Shown: piece by piece, positions 31,501-42,135 of the stretch
Layout: each line of letters opens with the position of its first letter
Numbering within the stretch: position 1 is the first letter of the stretch
NCBI GenBank assembly: GCA_024220505.1
Contig: JAKZZE010000008.1
Location: 682,001-746,000 of the forward strand
Reading direction: 5' to 3'
From: Rhizopus arrhizus
Taxonomy: Eukaryota; Mucoromycota; Mucoromycetes; Mucorales; Rhizopodaceae
Length of the DNA stretch: 64,000 nt
Made by a program: the position numbers and the translations under genes
The notes under the pieces: generated by a model
The model's database searches: none
Told to the model about the DNA's origin: nothing
What the model saw: the letters and a program-made list of their open reading frames with translations, nothing else

Positions 31501-31777
31501 TGTGCATCAGATCTAATCCTATTACAACTTCAGTATCCAAGGAAAGAGGAAGGACTTCAAAAGAATGGGATGTATGAATAAGATTTTTATCATTATCACC
31601 GTAAATAACACTTAATGGAAATTTGGTTGTACCGAAACGTTTACTAACATTATCACTTGTAGCAAGTATAACGGAACCAGATACATTTCTATCAACTGCA
31701 ATATTATATTTATTAACAAAGTTTGTGTCTATCGAGCTGAAAGAGGAACCACTATCAACCAGGGCCATAGTGTTCAC
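28538..31777 (-). CDS. El3 Pol: protease, RT, RNase H, integrase, chromodomain
   Basis: 1079 codons counted from a GTG; the first ATG is only four codons before the protease aspartate, so read-through of the Gag TAA is the likely route. Protease VDSGS is at about residue 8, RT FVDD near 331, RNase H TDAS near 479, integrase HHCC near 650-690, then D, SDNG and the VER glutamate near 811, and a chromodomain (YKVRWKGY...DTWEP) near 1000-1035. Catalytic motifs look intact. The basic C-terminus may be a nuclear-localisation tail (inference). Confidence 0.93.
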   Translation of the reverse strand: MNTMALVDSGSSFSSIDTNFVNKYNIAVDRNVSGSVILATSDNVSKRFGTTKFPLSVIYGDNDKNLIHTSHSFEVLPLSLDTEVVIGLDLMHKLNILVTNLAIRHPNLAPVIDKEITDDTPEPNKAPFGTPEQQAHFHNAVKPFVDQNALIPKNSFCTVPESVIRLDTVKGKTAYRAPYRTPFKLLPIMRECIDTWLKDEVIERASPNSDWNSPLTLAPKKDLLGNLTGHRPCLDPRLLNSILVSNDRHPIPKIEEIFDRLQGSTIFTTLDLRQAFHRFQIYEPDRIKTTFTFEGQQYQFRGCPFGLKHIASRYQRVINIVLRDLPYAQAFVDDIIIFSKSYEEHITHVQNIIQRLTKVNLILNPDKCHFAQSTVYLLGFCVDAKGSRLDPRKVTNALTWPRPASGKEIQRFLGLVNYFRKYLPNISEVTAPLDKLRFEGKLDKLWTSEQERAFEKIKALLSSAPLLHHPDLEQPFYVATDASNYSIGAVLYQVIKNETRYIGFMARSLSTSEKNYSTTKRELLAVIFALKKFHPFLWGNPFTLYTDHKALTYLHTQPVANAMMINWLDTILDYNFKIIHRPGIQNILPDALSRLFEPEKTLEGDNKTIKTIVTSQIINSNGSILTSRMMMPADLMTPAPEDRQKLLMDTHLEGHRGAQAIVTALHSDGIHWTKLKEDALEIIRSCPDCQKFNIAKHGYNPLTSIYADAPWDHICIDTAGPFPTSVQGNQYILLVVDVFTRYCVLKALPDKSSLTIALALRSILSLFGRPKIIQSDNGTEYVNELVRLYVESSGIDHRLISAYHPRANGIVERWVGKAKNILHKRLQGRTEDWDLYVDSTQEALNNTHTALHGTRPFSLMFARRPNENKDYNNVLDKTKSPETMKQLETRINEFNDTVLPAIREKIKTSQAASRDKFNQTHRILTDIPTGSQVTLKNVNRVAKSDPLYVGNYTVKRKTQGGSYVLVDATGALLPRDVPPSQIKVISQEVSLSNTDQSESYDVEAVLHHKGSPGNYLYKVRWKGYGEEDDTWEPASHFHDYRPIQKYWSRLSEQEPAREVQLVPKKDTTKKRKKRASQCN

Positions 31778-31780
31778 ATT

Positions 31781-33301
31781 TTAATCATAATTAATTGGAT
31801 AACCATCGTCATCTACGTCCATCAAGTTGCTATCACCACTAGACACCTTGGAAGATGCCTGTTGTGGTCTAGCTTGAGGAGTGATGGTGAGGTTGGGCTT
31901 GTTACCATTGGACCTTGAGATATCCAAGCGAACAGAACGTATGGCCTTAGTTGGACCTTGATAGGGCTTATCACGAGGACAGCGAGCAGCATGTTCTTTG
32001 GACCATGGAACATTACCAGAGCAACGATAACAATTTTTGGCGGCAGAGACGAATGATAAAGGTCGACTGGATGTAGCAGGAAGAGAGGTAACCGAGGAAG
32101 AGTTTTGCTTCAGCAAGTCCTTGTATTTATTGCACCTTTCAGTGGGATGATTGGCAATACCATGGATGGCGCAGCGGAACTTGTTCTTCATGCTACCCAT
32201 AGAGACTCTTTTAAGGTTGGCAAGTTGATTATTTGATATTTCCAAATTGTTTGGATTGTACTTCGATGCTTCTGTTCCTTTTGAAAGGAGAGGCGAGGAT
32301 GAAGTTTTTAATCCGGAGTCTTGACGATTAGATGAGCCTGTTTCTGAACAAAGGTTTGATGACAGGACCATTCGTGCTTTGGCAGCAACTTTTGCCACAG
32401 AGTCTTGTTGATCTCGACCAAGGTTTAACAAGGAACGAGAGACCTCCTGACGTAAAAAGCCTGGTAAAGCACGTTTATAAATGGAAGCAGTCCTGATGTC
32501 ATCATCCCATTTAGCAGCCCTTCGAATACGTTGAAATCGATCAGTAAAGGCTTCGATCGATTCGGTTGAAAGCATTTTCAGAGATAAGAGCTGGTCCATG
32601 TACTCTAATTCCTGAGCTACGTCTTGAGCGGCATAAGTCTTGATAATGATTTTTCTCACTTCAGACCAAGTCAAACTACGCCCTTTTAGAACCTCGTTAA
32701 ACCATGACCGTTGATCTCGGTTCATCTTGATTGGGACCAGGCGAGACCAACTAGAATCAACAGATAGACCATTTGATTCAATGATTAAAGAGAAGGTGTC
32801 AAGTAAGTCTTCTACCGAGTCGTGTACATCGGCATCTTTTCTCCAGATATTACCACTCCATTGCCAGACAGGAAGATCGGGTGGGATAATGTGAGCTGAC
32901 CGAGGGTTAAAAGCAGTACTTGAGAGTCCAGAACTGAAAGCAGCATTACCTACCGGTGTAGGAGGAGTAATACAAAAAGCTTGAGCATCATCTAAAAACT
33001 GGATACAGTTCTTTATATTAACTGCTTGCTCTTGTAGCTTGGTTAGCTCTTCTTGAGGAGCTCCAGTCACCACAGCACGAGCGATCTGTTGTCGAAGGTC
33101 TGTCAACGTAACTCTTAGACCCATAACAGCATCAATAGAGGGATCTTCTTTTAATTCAAAACGGTTTGAAGTAGTAAAAGCAGCCTCTTCAACAATAGCC
33201 ATTTCTATGTCTTCACTGATTCTTGATGTCTCTTCTTGTTTATCAATGTTACCTTTTTCATTAAGGGAATGAACTTGAGTGGATTGATCGTTGTCAGCCA
33301 T
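31781..33301 (-). CDS. El3 Gag
   Basis: About 506 residues from ATG 33301; an open frame extends three codons further without an ATG. A Ty3-type capsid-like core lies at about 140-300 (WSRLVPIKMNRDQRSWFNEV and later EAFTDRFQRIRRAAKW). Two zinc-knuckle-like motifs follow: CX2HX4HX4C near 385 and CX2CX9HX3C near 432. It ends ...NYD then TAA AAT GTG, in frame with Pol; the protease aspartate is the ninth codon after the stop. Confidence 0.88.
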   Translation of the reverse strand: MADNDQSTQVHSLNEKGNIDKQEETSRISEDIEMAIVEEAAFTTSNRFELKEDPSIDAVMGLRVTLTDLRQQIARAVVTGAPQEELTKLQEQAVNIKNCIQFLDDAQAFCITPPTPVGNAAFSSGLSSTAFNPRSAHIIPPDLPVWQWSGNIWRKDADVHDSVEDLLDTFSLIIESNGLSVDSSWSRLVPIKMNRDQRSWFNEVLKGRSLTWSEVRKIIIKTYAAQDVAQELEYMDQLLSLKMLSTESIEAFTDRFQRIRRAAKWDDDIRTASIYKRALPGFLRQEVSRSLLNLGRDQQDSVAKVAAKARMVLSSNLCSETGSSNRQDSGLKTSSSPLLSKGTEASKYNPNNLEISNNQLANLKRVSMGSMKNKFRCAIHGIANHPTERCNKYKDLLKQNSSSVTSLPATSSRPLSFVSAAKNCYRCSGNVPWSKEHAARCPRDKPYQGPTKAIRSVRLDISRSNGNKPNLTITPQARPQQASSKVSSGDSNLMDVDDDGYPINYD

Positions 33302-33311
33302 ATTTTGCAAT

Positions 33312-33344
33312 TTTAAACAAGAGTTCAGAATTCGTTAAAAAAAA
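33312..33344 (-). promoter_or_regulatory. El3 primer-binding region, without a TGG start
   Basis: After the 5' LTR the minus strand reads eight T, then aacgaattctgaactc. The gaattct is shared with El1 and El4. No tRNA-type TGG is present at the LTR edge. Confidence 0.4.
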
Positions 33345-33685
33345 TGAAGTGTTTTAAGTATTCAAAAATAAGAAAAAGAAGAATTAACGAGACCGAACAA
33401 TAGTTCTAAAGTCGAATACTTTTATTAAAGAAAGATTTCAAGGCTATTTATATTAATTGAGCAAGACCTGAGATTAGATGACAAAAATAGTTACGACCGA
33501 TATGATTTGACATGTATAAGAAAAATTTTATAGACTGATGTTAATAATCAACTGTTGAGATGAAAGTGAAACTTGGCTGTTTAGGGCAGTGATAATTATC
33601 AGGTTCTATTCTTATTCAAACTCATTTGTAAAGATTTAGTCCAGAATGATAAGACTGTATCTTATTGACATGTCAAAACATGACA
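33345..33685 (-). repeat. El3 5' LTR
   Basis: 341 bp, same as 27750-28090 by eye, followed by the cacat duplication. Confidence 0.94.
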
Positions 33686-33820
33686 CACATCCGATAAACA
33701 AAATCTTCTCGCGCTTAAAAAGCAATTGTTTCTTATTGGGTCACAGATACCTTTTCTTTTCTTTTTATTTTACTTATTCTTTCTGATCTGATACTTGAAT
33801 TATCACGAATCAAGAAAGAC

Positions 33821-34471
33821 TGTTTAGGAAAGGGGAGTTTTAGGTAAATATAATATAGCAATCAAAGATAAAGAAATACTGTTAGAACTTGGTATCTCTT
33901 TATTAAGTTAAGATAACTATTGTATGATTCAAAAATCAATTCTACATGTAAAAAGTGAGAGTATTTATAGACATGATACGGATAAAGAATTAGGACAGAT
34001 TTATAATCAACTTGACAGAATAGATGATTACTATTTCTAATTATTAGTTTAGCCTGTTCCTAGCTTGTATTGTCAATTATGCTATTGGGATGGTTTCAGA
34101 TATAACTATTTAAGGAGACGGTACGGATGAATATAAAGACTTTTAGTTCCGTGATTGGATATCATTGTTAACAATAATATCTCAGTCAGGATAAATGTTT
34201 TCATGACTAATGATGATCCGGTAAGTAATCGTCATTCCTTATTCAACATGCTCATACTATCACTAAACTATATTACAACCATGTCATCTTATTTGACTAT
34301 GTGAAGTTAATATGAATAAAGCTTAATATAAAAATCTAATCAAAGTATTTTATTGATCTGTGTTGGGAATAATGTTATAAATGATTCCAAGTTATGTCAA
34401 CATATTATTCAGGATCATATCTGATTCCTTTTACTAAAATAAAGTGACTATAATCTTATGTATCCTTAACA
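33821..34471 (+). repeat. Solo K-type LTR 'K1'
   Basis: 651 bp from tgtttaggaaagg to ccttaaca with the 5-bp duplication aagac (33816-33820, 34472-34476). Three more copies (K2-K4) are in the window; no internal region of this family is present. Confidence 0.9.
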
Positions 34472-34812
34472 AAGACCCCTTTTATTTTTATCTTTTACTA
34501 AACAATCTTACTCTTAACCTTATTGATCTATTAAGATCTGGTGGTCACTACTTAAAACCAAATTACTATATCCAAAGAACTGTTAAACGTTCAATCAAGT
34601 TAATCAAACTCAAGTCATTCAAGGCTTCAAACCTCAAACTAAACAAATCTACAACACTTTAATACAGTCCAAATCCCAAGTACTAACAAGTTACAGTGCC
34701 ACTGTAACGAGAATTTTTTTTTTTGTAAAATAAGTTATTTTATTAAACTTGGAGTCACACATCGCGGAGTGGTGTGACTAGATTATTATTCAATGAGTAA
34801 ATCTGGAATATA

Positions 34813-36442
34813 CAGTAGCGGACAAAACTGGTGCACAAAACTTTTTTTCAGCTTTTAACTACCATTACCTGCTCATGGTAATTGCAATAGTCATGAAACG
34901 GTACTAGAAGGAGGATATACTAGTCATTGTAATTTATGTATGTTCTAAGCATGACATTGTTAAAACTGAGCGATAAGCGTGCTTTGAATTTATAAAATCT
35001 TATATTTTCTAAAAACCGCAAAAGTGGCTAAAATCTTAGACTTTATATAATCATCTCATCTCTTGATATTATCGGATGTTCTTCTTTGCATATGCTAATA
35101 ATATGCGTGTATATCATTTTCAGTAAAAGAACCCGGCTCTTTAACTATTCTTTTCCAAAGATCATCGACCCTTTTTGATCTAGTGTCGTATCATCATACC
35201 TTTGCCATCAATTGCCACCTGGCATGCTTCAGCGGACTTAGGCCGGGATTAGTGGCGGCTAAACTTGTAGCACAGAAGCGCTGTTATCAAATATTGAGTT
35301 TGTGACATGCGTTGACTTGTGCCTTGTGTCATTGTCATACTGAAACGAGAGATTACGAGGTTTTAGACTACTATACGCTAGGCTTTTGTGGTATGAAGTA
35401 AGCGAAATATATGTGTATATTTATGAGTTCATTATACCATCGTATACCTGACACACATATTCTGGTCCTCAATATCTAATACAGCCTTAAAACATAACAG
35501 AGCAGCCAGCATGCTTCATTGTTTGATCACCGTGAAAAAATCGCTAAGGTTGCTCGACTTGCTTTCAATATTAGTGTATACTGTCTGCATCCATAATGTT
35601 CATATTTGTTTCATTGCTAAAGATAGCAGACTTCCAGCCCTCTATTGTATACAATGGCTTGTCGTGATACCACATTCATCGCTTTTTCCGACTTATACAG
35701 CTGATGAAATTCTTCGATTCCTTACTTCCGGACTCAAAATCTAGCTTCCTACAGTGCCTTCAGACTGACAATTTGCTAATACTGTATCTTAAGGTCCTCA
35801 AAATGTGCTGAGCATCGGAAACTGTGTGTAACGGACCTTGTCCAAGCTTTAGGTTGGTGATTGAGCTAGTAGCTTTTCAGACTAAAAGCGGGAGACCTTC
35901 ATGATCACAAGACATTAAGTTTCTTTCTTCCCTCTTTCTCCTGTTGATTGTCCATTTAGAGATTCTTGTTATTCTAAAAATACCTGTTGTCGTACGAACT
36001 AAGTGTATTCGAGATCTCAGAGTTTCGTTTTTACAGTTGCTTATTTTCTTAAACATATAATGCTAGTACTTTGTTATAGTGAATAGGGTAAAAACAAAAG
36101 GGGGGATTCAATGGGAAATACAAAATAACTACGGTTTTATATATTTTTTAAGAGCTACTAAAATTTACTAATATGCTGTGAAATCTGAAAGCAAACGGGA
36201 GAGATATGGGGAAAATTGAAAGAAGGCTAGACAAGCACTACATTTTTGGCGAAAATTGAAATATGCAAAAAATCACTAAAAATGACCTTATGCCTGAAGG
36301 ATGTCCGGCACAGTTCCGGTTTACATAACATAATGTATATTTTAGACTGTCTTTCAGATGGTATATGCTACAAAAGTCGCAGACATATGGCGGAGATACA
36401 ATGTTGATTTTAATTTTTGTGCACCAGTTTTGTCCGCTACTG
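34813..36442 (-). mobile_element. X1: decayed Tc1-type DNA transposon
   Basis: 1630 bp bounded by inverted ends beginning cagtagcggacaaaactggt, flanked by TA on both sides. It lies in the LINE 3' UTR. A second copy, X2, is at 39415-41034. Confidence 0.9.
35100..36000 (-). pseudogene. X1 transposase remnant
   Basis: On minus, fragments still resemble the Tc1 transposases nearby: SNETNMNIM (where relatives have SDETKINIW), VKHAG, GPEYVCQVYDG and FQYDNDT. Stops and frame breaks interrupt it. The first catalytic Asp is Asn in both X1 and X2. ORFs on the plus strand (35511-35744) are shadows. Boundaries are approximate. Confidence 0.65.
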
Positions 36443-36493
36443 TAAGTATCATAGAGAAATAGTATTATCGAAAAGGAAAGGAAAACAGTGTAA

Positions 36494-37839
36494 TTATTCG
36501 ATCAAAGGATGTTCATTTGTAAGTGTAGAGACTTGTGAGATAATTTTGGAGATGATTAGATTGGGTTGATAAGGAACGTTGTGGATGACGAATTGCCAAT
36601 GAAAGTACCATATGTACCATAATGAAGTAGACACAACTATGAATAGTTGTTGGCGCAAATGACGAGGGAAGCAATCTGGAGGTTTGAGAAAACGAAGTAG
36701 CTGCCATATTGATTCGGATTGCAGATTGAAGTCAGGATAGAATTTGTGAAATATAGATTTCCAAATTGAGTATTTGATTGAACAAAAGATCAAAAAGTGT
36801 TCCATTGTTTCTTCGTGATCTTGACATAATCGACATTGATTGGAATCAGTTGTTTGAATATTGTGTAAGTAGGACATCGTGGGTAGCTTAAAGTTAAGTA
36901 CCCTATGCCACACTGTACGTGCTTGAAAGAGCATACTTGTTCTCCAAAACAGTTTTAGACGAACTTTGGGGATATTGACCTTGGATTGATAGTGGGAGAA
37001 GCTTACTATTTGTCCGAATTTAGATGACGTGAATTCCTGCCATATTTGTTGATTGCGGAATTGTTGAGAAAGAGTGTCTGCCGTAAGGTCATCCTCTATG
37101 ACTGGTGGTTCAGCCAGAATGTATTTCCATAGGTACGGCTGTATCCTTATTGTTCTATGTTGTAAAATGTCTTTGTACAAACGGTAGCACAATCCAGGTT
37201 TAATTGCATATTCGCCTCTGACTCTTATCCGTAGTCGATTAATAGTATCATCATAGATGAAGAAATGGGACGCTAGGAATTTTGGGTGTCGTATGAGCCA
37301 ATGAGAGTCAGGAATCGAGATAAAAAGTTTTGCGAGTGGTAGTAGTAATAGATTGGAGAGAGACAAGGCCGAGAAGTCAGGTTCTAGAGAGAAATGATCA
37401 AAAGCTTTATATATGGAATGCATAATTGATAACGGTTGATTGAGATCATGTTTCCTGAGGGCCGGTACAAAAAGAGAGATACTATAAAAACGATCATTAC
37501 CAGATATTAGAGATAAATGATGCTTAATGGTAGACTGAACCAAAGAGGGATAATTTGTATTATTAAAGATATGACGAAGATGTCGAATCTGTAGTACTAT
37601 ATGTTGTAACCGAGGATTTAAAACACCTAAACCACCTTGATCAATTGGTAGGCATAGTTGATCAAAGGATATCAGCGGCCGTTTATGCTGCCATACAAAA
37701 GCATATATAATTTTTTTCAATTCTGTGAAAAAGGCCTGCGTTGGATGTAGCAATCTGAGACAATACCATATTTTGGTCAAGATCAGAGTGTTCATGATTG
37801 TTGCGCGTCCTCGTAGTGAAATCTGGCGCTGAGAATATA
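36494..37839 (-). pseudogene. LINE ORF2, C-terminal part
   Basis: About 445 codons continue the RT-containing ORF2 after T1. The segment starts near RQISLRGRATIMNTLIL, typical of the region following the RT palm, and runs to a natural stop. Near the C-terminus is a CX2CX7HX4C motif (CRLCQDHEETMEHFLIFC), a usual feature of LINE ORF2 tails. Its reading joins the 41770-42135 piece when T1 is removed. The first codons of the open frame at 37840-37852 come from the T1 end and are not part of the LINE. Confidence 0.85.
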
Positions 37840-39201
37840 TACAGTGGGTCAAAAAACTGATGCAAGGAATTGCAAAATACCGGTTTTACAGCTGGTTGTC
37901 TATGGATACTGCACGAAACTATCTCAGACTTTGATTGTTTGTACCTCGCTAGAAAGGGCATTTATTCGTCGATTATCTGATATGGGCAATGATTATTGGT
38001 GGAATTTGAGATTGTTAAAGGGAATATTATAAACATCCGGCATTTTTTACTTGTTTACATATGTTTGGAATGACGAATTTTAATACGACCCAACCAGCTG
38101 TTATCATAATTTTTCACATTCTGGACATGATTAGAATGTTGCCAGTATATAAAAGCGCTTACAATTCCTTTATTCTAAATTTTAAATTTTCTTATTTAAA
38201 ATATTTCTCTTTTTTACCTTATTACCAATCGCATGCCTAAACGACTGCCAGAAGAAAAAGTAAACGATCTCAAGCAAGCATTAACTGGATCCACATCAAC
38301 GTACGATATTGCTAAGGAGACTGGAGTACATCAATCAACTGTTAGTAGATACTCTATGCGGTTGTTTTCAAATAGGACAATAAACACAGGTGGTAGACCT
38401 ACATTAGTCTCCAAAGTGACGAAGCGGCTAATCAAAAGAAAAGTCATTGAAGGGGTTCTAAAGACTGCCAAAGAGGTACACCGGGAGCTGGTTCAACTTG
38501 GCTATGATATCTCATACCAGTCAGCAATTAACGTACTGAAATCAATGGAGTTTCATTCTTCAATAAAAAAAAAGAAGCCGTTTCTGACAAAAGCTCACAT
38601 GCAGCATCGATTAGAATGGGCCAAGAAGCACCAGGATTGGACAGTGGAAGAATGGCGAAAAATAGTCTTTTCTGATGAAACCAAGATCAACGTATGGGGC
38701 TCTGATGGTTGCAAGTACTATTGGAAAAGACCAAGTGATCCTCTTCAACCGCATCATCTAGAGTTTACAGTCAAGCATGGAGCCGGCAAATTGATGATGT
38801 GGGGCTGCATAACATCTGAAGGACCAGGATATGCTTGTCAAATTTATGATGGGAACATGAACGCGGATGTTTATCAGCATATATTAGACACTACACTTCG
38901 TGATACTATGGAGTACTACAATTTCAACTGGTCCAACATTTACTTTCAGCATGATAATGATCCAAAGCACAAGGCAAAATCCACAATAGCCTGGTTAGAT
39001 AATCATCAAGTGCGCTATATTAGCGATTGGCCAGCTCAGGGTCCGGACTTAAATCCAATAGAACATGTATGGCATCAACTGAAGTTAAAGCTCAGCTGTT
39101 ACGAACGTAGAGCAAAGAATACGGATGAGCTTTGGGAACGAGTAGAAAAAGCATGGAATGAATTTGATAAAGAACTTTGCCAAAGGTACATCGATAGCAT
39201 G

Positions 39202-41483
39202 TGTTAAGGATACATAAGATTATAGTCACTTTATTTTAATAAAAGGAATCAGATATGATCCTGAATAATATGTTGACATAACTTGGAATCATTTATAACA
39301 TTATTCCCAACACAGATCAATAAAATACTTTGATTAGATTTTTATATTAAGCTTTATTCATATTAACTTCACATAGTCAAATAAGATGACATGGTTGTAA
39401 TATACAGTAGCGGACAAAACTGGTGCACAAAACTTTTTTTCAGCTTTTAACTACCATTACCTGCTCATGGTAATTGCAATAGTCATGAAACTGTACTAGA
39501 AGGAGGATATACTAGTCATTGTAATTTATGTATGTTCTAAGCATGACATTGTTAAAACTGAGCGATAAGCGTGCTTTAAATTTATAAAATTTTATATTTT
39601 CTAAAAACCGCAAAAGTGGCTAAGACCTTAGACTTTATATAATCATCTCATCTCTTGATATCATCGGATGTTCTTCTTTGCATATGCTGATAATATGCGT
39701 ATATATCATTTTCAATAAAAGAACCCGGCTCTTTAACTACTCTTTTCCAAAGATCATCGACCCTTTTTGATCTAGTGTCGTATCATCATACCTTTGCTAT
39801 CAATTGCCACCTGGCATGCTTAAGCGGACTTAAGCCGGGATTAGTGGCGGCTAAACTTGTAGCACAGAAGCGCTGTTATCAAATATTGAGTTTGTGACAT
39901 GCGTCGACTTGTGCCTTGTGTCATTGTCATACTGAAACGAGAGATTACGAGGTTTTAGACCACTATACGTTAGGCTTTTGTGGTATGAAGTAAGCGAAAT
40001 ATATGTGTATATTTATGAGTTCATTATACCATCATATACTTGACACACATATTCCGGTCCTCAATATCTAATACAGCCTTAAAACATAACAGAGCAGCCA
40101 GCATGCTTCATTGTTTGATCACCGTGAAAAAATCGCTCAGGTTGCTCGACTTGCTTTCAATATTAGTGTATACTATCTGCATCCATAATGTTCATATTTG
40201 TTTCATTGCTAAAGATAGCAGACTTCCAGTCCTCCATTGTATACAATGGCTTGTCGTGATACCACATTCATCGCTTTTTCCGGCTAATACAGCTGATGAA
40301 ATTCTTCGATTCCTTACTTCCAGACTCAAAATCTAGCTTCCTACAGTGCCTTCAGACTGACAATTTGCTAATACTGTATCTTAAGGTCCTCAAAATGTGC
40401 TGAGCATCGGAAACTGTGTGTAACGGACCTTGTCCAAGCTTTAGGTTGGTGATTGAGCTAGTAGCTTTTCAGACTAAAAGCGGGAGACCTTCATGATCAC
40501 AAGACATTAAGTTTCTTTCTTCCCTCTTTCTCCTGTTGATTGTCCATTTAGAGATTCTTGTTATTCTAGAAATACCTGTTGTCGTACGAACTAAGTGTAT
40601 TCGAGATCTCAGAGTTTCGTTTTTACAGTTGCTTATTTTCTTAAACATATAAGGCTAGTACTTTGTTATAGTGAATAGGGTAAAAACAAAAGGGGGGATT
40701 CAATGGGAAATACAAAATAACTACGGTTTTATATATTTTTTAAGAGCTACTAAAATTCACTAATATGCGGTGAAATCTGAAAGCAAACGGGAGAGATATG
40801 GGGAAAATTGAAAGAAGGCTAGACAAGCACCACATTTTTGGCGAAAATTGAAATATGCAAAAAATCACTAAAAATGACCTTACGTCTGGGGGATGTCCGG
40901 TACAGTTCCGGTTTACATAACATAATGTATATTTTGGACTGTCTTTCAGATGGTATACGCCACAAAAGTCGCAGACATATGGCGGAGATACAATGTTGAT
41001 TTTAATTTTTGTGCACCAGTTTTGTCCGCTACTGTAGTTTAGTGATAGTATGAGCATGTTGAATAAGGAATGACGATTACTTACCGGATCATCATTAGTC
41101 ATGAAAACATTTATCCTGACTGAGATATTATTGTTAACAATGATATCCAATCACGGAACTAAAAGTCTTTATATTCATCCGTACCGTCTCCTTAAATAGT
41201 TATATCTGAAACCATCCCAATAGCATAATTGACAATACAAGCTAGGAACAGGCTAAACTAATAATTAGAAATAGTAATCATCTATTCTGTCAAGTTGATT
41301 ATAAATTTGTCCTAATTCTTTATCTGTATCATGTCTATAAATACTCTCCCCTTTTACATGTAGAGTTCATTTTAATCTTAATAATAGTTATCTTAACTTA
41401 ATAAAGAGATACCAAGTTCTAACAGTATTTCTTTATCTTTGATTGCTATATTATATTTACCTAAAACTCCCCTTTCCTAAACA
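39202..41483 (-). repeat. Solo K-type LTR 'K4', split by X2
   Basis: The K LTR in reverse orientation (tgttaaggatac to cctaaaca) with the 5-bp duplication gcatg (39197-39201, 41484-41488). X2 lies inside it at a TA. Confidence 0.9.
39415..41034 (-). mobile_element. X2: decayed Tc1-type DNA transposon
   Basis: 1620 bp, a close copy of X1, with the same inverted ends and TA flanks. The transposase remnant on minus (about 39700-40600) carries the same decayed motifs, including SNET. The K4 LTR reads through once it is removed. Confidence 0.9.
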
Positions 41484-41769
41484 GCATGCCGCCAAGAATT
41501 CAAGAGGTTATTAATAGAAAAGGAGGATCAACTAAATATTAATAAATAAATTCATTTCGTTCAAATTTTCGTTTTTTCAAATTTTCAAATTGCGCGTCTC
41601 ATACTTCCTTCAATACTTATCCAATAGGGCTTAAACTCTTTCGGATTTTTCAAGACATGTAGGAAATCTACTATGTAGGAACAGAGGCAGTTTGTACCAC
41701 TGTGGCAGGATGTACGCTACAAAAACTGAGAAAAATGGATTCCTTGCATCAGTTTTTTGACCCACTGTA

Positions 41770-42135
41770 TGTACTTGATCTTTCACCTTTGCTATCAATT
41801 GGTCCTGTAAAAAACTTCGCTGAGCAGTAGTAGACATTATGCGATAACCGAGGTATCTAAATGGTTCGGATGACCTATCAGTATGATATACTGAGATCTT
41901 TTGTTGTAGTAAATATGTTTTCAATATTTCATTCGGGTATCCGCTCAAAGCAAAAGCTTCTGTCTTTTCTTGATTGAACTTGGCATTAGAGATCATTGAG
42001 TACCGATTTAAATGATGGTGTAATCGATTATAGTCGGGCACACTATCTACTATGATGCATATATCATCTGCATATGCTAAGGTCTTCACACGATGTTCGA
42101 TACCTGGGCTGAAGGAAAACATACGATGCAAGGGG
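41770..42135 (-). pseudogene. LINE ORF2, reverse-transcriptase fragment
   Basis: About 120 codons with the RT catalytic signature LAYADDICIIVD and the following KTEAFALSG and FRYLGYRI motifs. It runs into T1 on its 3' side and continues at 37839. Upstream the reading is lost near 42136, where unrelated sequence starts, so the RT fingers and first palm motif are missing. Confidence 0.85.

Larger units (their letters stand above)
27750..33685 (-). mobile_element. El3: complete Ty3/gypsy chromodomain retrotransposon
   Basis: 5936 bp with 341-bp LTRs and the 5-bp duplication cacat (27745-27749, 33686-33690). Gag and Pol share a frame and are separated by one TAA. The LTRs look identical by eye. 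Confidence 0.95.
27526..34695 (+). repeat. Old H-type LTR remnant, split by El3 and K1
   Basis: Pieces 27526-27749, 33691-33820 and 34477-34695 read on into each other and end in agttaca, with the tggtggtcac module at 34539-34548. The left end probably lies before 11971 but I could not locate it or a matching duplication. Confidence 0.5.
34725..36493 (-). other. LINE 3' untranslated region, interrupted by X1
   Basis: About 140 bp of LINE sequence flank the X1 element on its two sides (34725-34812 and 36443-36493). No coding capacity. Confidence 0.6.
38233..41542 (+). pseudogene. T1 transposase (DD35E Tc1 type), broken by K4
   Basis: The first 323 codons (38233-39201) are intact: an N-terminal helix-turn-helix (residues 1-50), a GGRPT hook near 53, first catalytic Asp 148 in FSDETKINVWG, second Asp 241 in QHDNDPKH, and Glu 277 in PDLNPIEHVW, with 35 residues between the last two. 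K4 then inserted at codon 323 (YIDSM), and the final 18 codons resume at 41489 and end at TAA 41540-41542. The truncated ORF ends within K4 one residue later, so a near-complete protein could still be made. Function: cut-and-paste transposition at TA (family knowledge). Confidence 0.88.
37842..41767 (+). mobile_element. T1: Tc1-type transposon split by solo LTR K4
   Basis: Inverted ends of about 29 bp beginning cagtgggtcaaaaaactgat, flanked by TA, lie in LINE ORF2. Without K4 and one duplication copy it is about 1639 bp. It shares its outermost 18 bp with T2, T3 and T5 but differs further in, so it is a related but distinct family. Confidence 0.92.

Noticed and set aside
40040..40336. 98-codon plus ORF with a near copy at 35511-35744
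   Set aside because: Antisense to the decayed X-element transposase; repeated because X1 and X2 are copies.
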